A DNA stretch of 64,000 nucleotides. Origin: Elusimicrobiota bacterium. Its GTDB lineage: Bacteria > Elusimicrobiota > Endomicrobiia > Endomicrobiales > Endomicrobiaceae. The position numbers and the translations under genes are program-made. Position 1 is the stretch's first letter. Each line of letters opens with the position of its first letter. Shown in pieces: positions 15,001 through 21,000 of the stretch. Where the stretch lies: the NCBI GenBank assembly GCA_017528425.1, contig JAFXOV010000057.1:1-64000 (forward strand), written 5' to 3'. The notes beneath the pieces were generated by a model that was not told where the DNA came from, searched no databases, and saw only the letters and a program-made list of their open reading frames with translations.

Positions 15001-18000
15001 TAAATCTGTAGTGAGTGAAGATGCTGCAGCCGGTAAATTTGCAAAGACAAAAGGCGGAAAGACGGTTACCGTTTTGGGAACTTCAGTAGAAAAAACAAGA
15101 GAAGCCGGAGTTTCTCCGCATACCGGAATGGTAAACAAATTCTCTATGGGATCTGCCGAGTTGTTGCAATCTCCTATGGAATATGAATATCAAAAAGCTG
15201 AAGTAGCAGCTTTTGGCAGAATTGGAAGTATTTTTGCAACATCAATTGATTTCTTTGAAGGTCCCGGATTCTATCTTAAAGAAAGATTGGTTGTCCCTGT
15301 TGTTAAGTTGTTTATATTCGGAATATTATTCTTGGGATTAAGTCCTTTTGCATCTGTACCTATAGCATTCTTGTTAGCTATATTCGGTGTTATCTTGTCT
15401 CAAAATGCAGGTCTTCCGGGATTAGTAACGAAGTTTACGACTTATGAGCCCGGAGTTAATTATGATCACAAGATTTTCGGACACGAGATACAATCTCCGG
15501 CTGTCAATGAATTCTTGAATTTCTTCGTTTCTATCGGAGTTTGGTTGAAAGGTTTGGTTGCAAACTTTAAGTTCTTTGTAACACAAATACAAACCCATTG
15601 GGATGGTAGAATAAAAGGAACAGAAGGAAGAGCCGCATATGTAAATACGGGAAGAGGACCGGGAGTAGAATTCTCGGATATATTGGAAGGCGGAAAAGTA
15701 ATGGATACTCTCTTGTATTCTCACTTTGCACCGTCTGTTTCTACCGTTTTTGTAATTCTAGCGGCACTTATATACAAAATTACACCCAAAACACAGGCAT
15801 TCTCTCTTATATATATATTGATTCCGTTTGCATTCATATTGGGACAAACACAATTGTTGCCGGGATACAATGTATTTGTGGATGGCCCTAAATTTGCATT
15901 CAAGAATTTAGGAAAAGAATGGAAAAAATGGCCTAAAGCGGTATTTGAAGAAAAACACAGTTGGTATTATGGAATAGTATCTTTTGCTGTATTGAGCATA
16001 TTAACACTTTTCGATATCATAGATACAATTGTCTACGGCTTAATTAAATTTGGTCCGAGAAGCCTTGGAAGAAATCTTGCAAACGGTAAGATTGGTTTGG
16101 CATTGATTTCTCTTGCAGAAACTATTGCTATTCCGTTTGTAGCCGTTGCACTATTCTCTGCATTACCATATTTAACCTTAATTGCTCCTTTAGCTGTAGC
16201 TGTAATATTTGGCGCATATGTTCTTTACTCTGCGATTACCGGGTTTATAAATCAAAGACAAGCTATCAGTGAAGAAAGAGAAGCAAGAACGAACAGAATT
16301 TTGGAAGATATTAAATTTGAATTAAAAGCGCAGGGAATATTAGATGTTGATTTCTCTGTTCAAGACGGTAAAGCTGTATTGAATTTGGACGGAATTGAAA
16401 GTGAAACTGAAAAAGCGGAAGCTAAAGCAATAGCAGACAGTTTAATGTTTGCGGCCGGTACGGTAGCCGGAGATTCTGGCAAAATAGAATATGATATATC
16501 ATCATTGTATGTTAGAAATACCAGAAACAGATTGAATCAGTCAGGTTTAGCAGCAGATAGCCCGATGTATAAGACAATAGACGGTTTGATAAAACAAGCG
16601 GAAGAAGCTGTTTCCAAGAATAGAATAAGTGCTGCAAATGAGATTTTGAAAGATATAAATAACTTGATGACCGTACAAAAGGAACTTGATTCGGCAAGAG
16701 CAGCATTTGAAAAGTTAGGATTGGAAGAATCCGATAAGTTGTATAAAGACATAGATGAATTGTTAAAAGAAGCTGAACAATCTTTATTGAAAAATAAAGC
16801 CGATAATGCTGGTGACTATATAAATGAAGTAAATAAGTTAATAATGAAATTCAATGATATTAACAAGAAAATCGAAGCTGCTGATAAGGCCTTTAAAGGT
16901 TTAAAATTAGATGAAAGTGATCTTAAAAAAGAAATAGAAGAATTGATTGAAGATGCAAAGTCCGAAGTAAAAGAAGGTAAGTTTAATGATGCCTATAGAG
17001 ACATAGAAGATGCAAATGATTTTATAGCGACTATTAAGAGTATTAATGATGCAAAAAAACAATTGAGCGAATTGTCGTTGGAAAAGGACGAAAAGTTATT
17101 TAAGAAAATAAACGGACTTTTAGAGAGAGCAGACACTTTGGTAGCTGCAGGAAAGACAAAAGCAGCTAATAGAAGAGTCAATAAAGCAAACAAATTGATT
17201 TCGAAAGAAAAAGAAAGAAGAGCATCTGTTAAAAAGATTGCTGAAGAATCTAAGAAGATTTCTGAAGAAATTGCTAACTTGAGAGCAGAATTAGAAAAAT
17301 TAGATTTAGATAAGAAGAGTCGTTTATATAAAGAAATAAACGGTCTTTTAAATGCTTCTGAAAAGAATCTTAAAAAGAATAAATTGAATTTTGCCGGTGA
17401 ATATTTAGATAGAGCACAAGAATTAGTAAAGTTCCAAAAGACAGAAGTTAACAGACTAAGAGCAGATGCAAAAAGATTAAAACTTGGTTCGGATAAACAG
17501 ATAAGTAAATTGTTCAAAAAAGCAGAAGATTTAGCTGCCGATTACAAGATAGGTAAAGCATATAAGAGATTAGAGCAAATAGTTAAATTGATGGATAAAA
17601 AGAGCAAAGGTTTGGAAATCTCTGATATTGCGGAAGAATCAGTGGAAGTTGCGGAAGAGGCAGTGGAAATTGCGGAAGAAGCAAAGGCTCCTGTAGTTGT
17701 GGAAACAGAAGCTGTAGCACCGGTAGTAACAACCGAAAAGAAAGAAAGAACGGAACAAGAACAAAAAGTAATAGATACATTAAACGACAAAGGATATATT
17801 ATTATCTCCGACGGTGTAATAGAAGTTACGGAATTGTTCGAGACATTAACAGACGAATTTGGTGAAGATAAAGTAGGAATGTTCCTTTCTGCCGATATGT
17901 CTGAAGATCCTGACTCAAGTGTTACTGTTGTTTATTTAGCTGAAAAGTTTACATCTGACGGAAGAAGAGATGATGGTATAGCAGAAAGAAAAATAACAAC

Positions 18001-21000
18001 TATACATACCGCTGAAGCTTTGAAGGACAAGACGTTAAGACTTGTTGCTGTCAGAGATTCTGACAGTTTGGAAATTGCTCCTTCTTTCGCTTCTGAAATA
18101 GGAAAAACAACACAACTTACCATGGATGATAAAGGTATAGTTTCTCTTGCCGGAGATTATAGTCAGGTCTTTGGTGATAATGCAACCGTAAAATTCATGG
18201 ATAAAGATAAAAAGACTATTAGAATTGTTGTTCCGGGACATGAATACATATATGATCTTGAAATTGTTGAAGACAAAGGACCCGGAGTCGGAGAAATAGT
18301 ACCTTCAAGTGAATCTGCAAGACCTTCCGGATCAGATGCGGCCGCAGAAGAAGAAATAAAACCTGCTATAGAGATAGTAAGTTCAGAGCCTGCGAAAGAA
18401 ACAGATGCGGTAGATTTGAGCAAGATGGGAGAGGCGGAAGCATTAGAGAAAACGAAGAGAGGAGCGGAGAGAGTATTGGCCGGAGAGGCAGTATTTGCGG
18501 TATTGGCAGCCGGAGCAAGCAGCAGAATGAGTGCGAAGGAAGCAGGTAAACATATACAAGGAATGTCGGAAGAAGCGACGAATATAGAATCAAAAGCAGC
18601 AGTACCTATAAATGATCAGGGAGATACATTCTTAAGTTTGTATATAGATAATGTAGTAAAGATGTTGGAAGAGATAAAAGGAAAGGCAACTGCGGCAAGA
18701 GAAGATACGAGTGCGATGAAAAACAATACGATATTGATAATGACAAGTGCGAGATATGAAGCAGAACAAGTAAAGATAATAAGAGAGACATTGAAGAAGA
18801 AGGGATATGAACTTAAAGGAATAAAAGGTAAAGCCGGCAGTTATACTATAGTAGATAAAGACGGTAATGTATTATGCAATATACAATTATTCAGACAAGA
18901 TAGCGGAACGGTAAAATATGCGACAGTTGAACAAGTAAGAAGCATGAGAAGTAAATATGCAAGTGAAGAGGAATATTATACAGCATTATATTTTGCATAT
19001 GAACAAGAGAGAGCAGGAAAGACAGAATTCAAAGAAGAAAGTTCACCGTTAGGACATGGAGAGTTCTGGCATCAGATGGTAGCAAAAGGAGTATACGGAG
19101 ATTTAGTAGGAAGAGGGAATAAATTCATATCGTTAAGGAATATAGATAATGCTGCAGCATTGATGAATGATGTATTGTTGCAGGAAGTAGCGACGATGGA
19201 AGAAGAGGGGGCCGACGTATTAATAGAAGCATCAAAGAATGCACCTGGATTAGCAGGAGGAGGATTCATAATAGAGAGAGATGCGGAAGGAAGAACTTAT
19301 GCAAGACAATATGAATTCCAAGCAAATCCTGATGTAAAGAAATCAGAGTTGTTTAATGATGCGGTAGGAATATTTAATATAGAAGCTATAGCAAGAATCT
19401 ATAAAGCAGACGGACAAAGTGTAGAAGATTTCTTTAAAGAGTACGATAGATTAGCAAAAGCAGGAGATATGGAAGGCTTGAGAGCTATATCGGAAAGATG
19501 GAAAAAGAAATTTAAAACATATCCTGCAATAAAACAAACGGGATCTGCATATTCAGTAGCAATACCTACGGGAGTATCAGTAGAAGGATTGACTGCAGAA
19601 GAAGCAGCGGGAATAAGAGCATTGGCAGGAAAGACAGTATCGGCAAGATTGTGTTCTGAAAAGACAGAGTCTTCAGCATGGGGAGTAAGTTGTATAGATG
19701 AAATAAGAACGATGTTGTCGCTAGTAGGAAACGGAAGTAATTTAGATGCGGTAATAGAGGGATTGAATAAAGAAGGTAAGACATATAGTGACTTAACATG
19801 GGCAGAGAAATTACCTATATTGAGGTCGTTAAGATTCTTAGGGACGAAACAATGGACATTAAGTGAAGATGCATTGATAAAGATAATGAATACATTGAAT
19901 GAAGGATTACCGGAGGGAGAAAAGATAACAAGCGTTGATGATATGAGAGTATTGTTAAGAGCGGAGACATATGTAGGAAACAAAGAGATAATACAAGACT
20001 ATGTAAGATACGTAAAAGAAGAACAAAGTTACTTGCCGCAAAATTTATTCGGAGAAGTAATTGAAGCACCTAAGACGGCTATGGGTGTAGCAGCAGAAAC
20101 AGCAACAGAGGCAGTTCAAAACACGGCTGCAACACCGGCTGTTCCTGTTCAGAAACAAGTTATAAATTGGATCTTTGGAAAAGGAGAAAATACAGTATCA
20201 AAGAAAGTATCAATTAATATTGAAGAACTTCTTGAAACAAAAGCAGGACATACGGATTTGGAAACTGTAAATGAACCTTTTGTAAGTTTAGAAGACAGAA
20301 AAGGAATAAAAGAAAGATTGGAAGCGAAAGGTGTAACCGTTAGAGAAGTTAAGAATGCGGATGGTACAACTACTTTGGAACTTTTTGCAGAAGGTAAGTT
20401 TGTAGGAAAAATAGATAGTAAAGGTTATTTGTCGAATTCAAGAGGACAACAATTGAAATTTAATGTTATGTTAGATGAAAACACATTGGATATTCATTTC
20501 CATTTGAATAAAAATTCAAGAGATTTGTTGAATCTTTTAGATGATCAAACAAGAAATCATATTTTAGAATCGGCAAAACTTGTATTGATGACAGACTTTA
20601 TATCTAATTTGACACTTGAAAGAAAGATGATGAAATTGTTGTTTAGTGAAGCATTAACATCTGCTAATATTGAAAACTTATCACTTGATAGTGACTTTAG
20701 GAGAGCGATAGAGAGTATAATCAAAGGTAACACTTTGAATTATTCCGGTTCAGAACTTAAATCTTTACTTAGAGTTGATTCATTGGAATTCGACGCTTTA
20801 CTTAAAGCCAATGCAATCGATAGTGTTAAGTCTGTCAGCAGACAAGAAGTTCCTTTGAACGTAAAAGCAAAAACTGATATAGCAAAAGCACTTCTTTCTT
20901 TTGGTAGATCAGGTGTAACTTCCATATTGTTAAGAGGTACGTATAATGCCGATACAATAAAGTTTATAAGAGAACACGGATTTGATGTTGTTGTTGAAGT

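Noticed and set aside
16993-17517. Minus-strand 174-codon open frame
   Set aside because: It is the antisense shadow of the Lys/Glu-rich helical repeats; its Phe/Leu/Ser-rich product is a by-product of that bias.
19399-19983. Minus-strand 194-codon open frame
   Set aside because: It lies wholly antisense to the conserved UDPGP module, has no ribosome binding site and a composition mirroring the sense gene.
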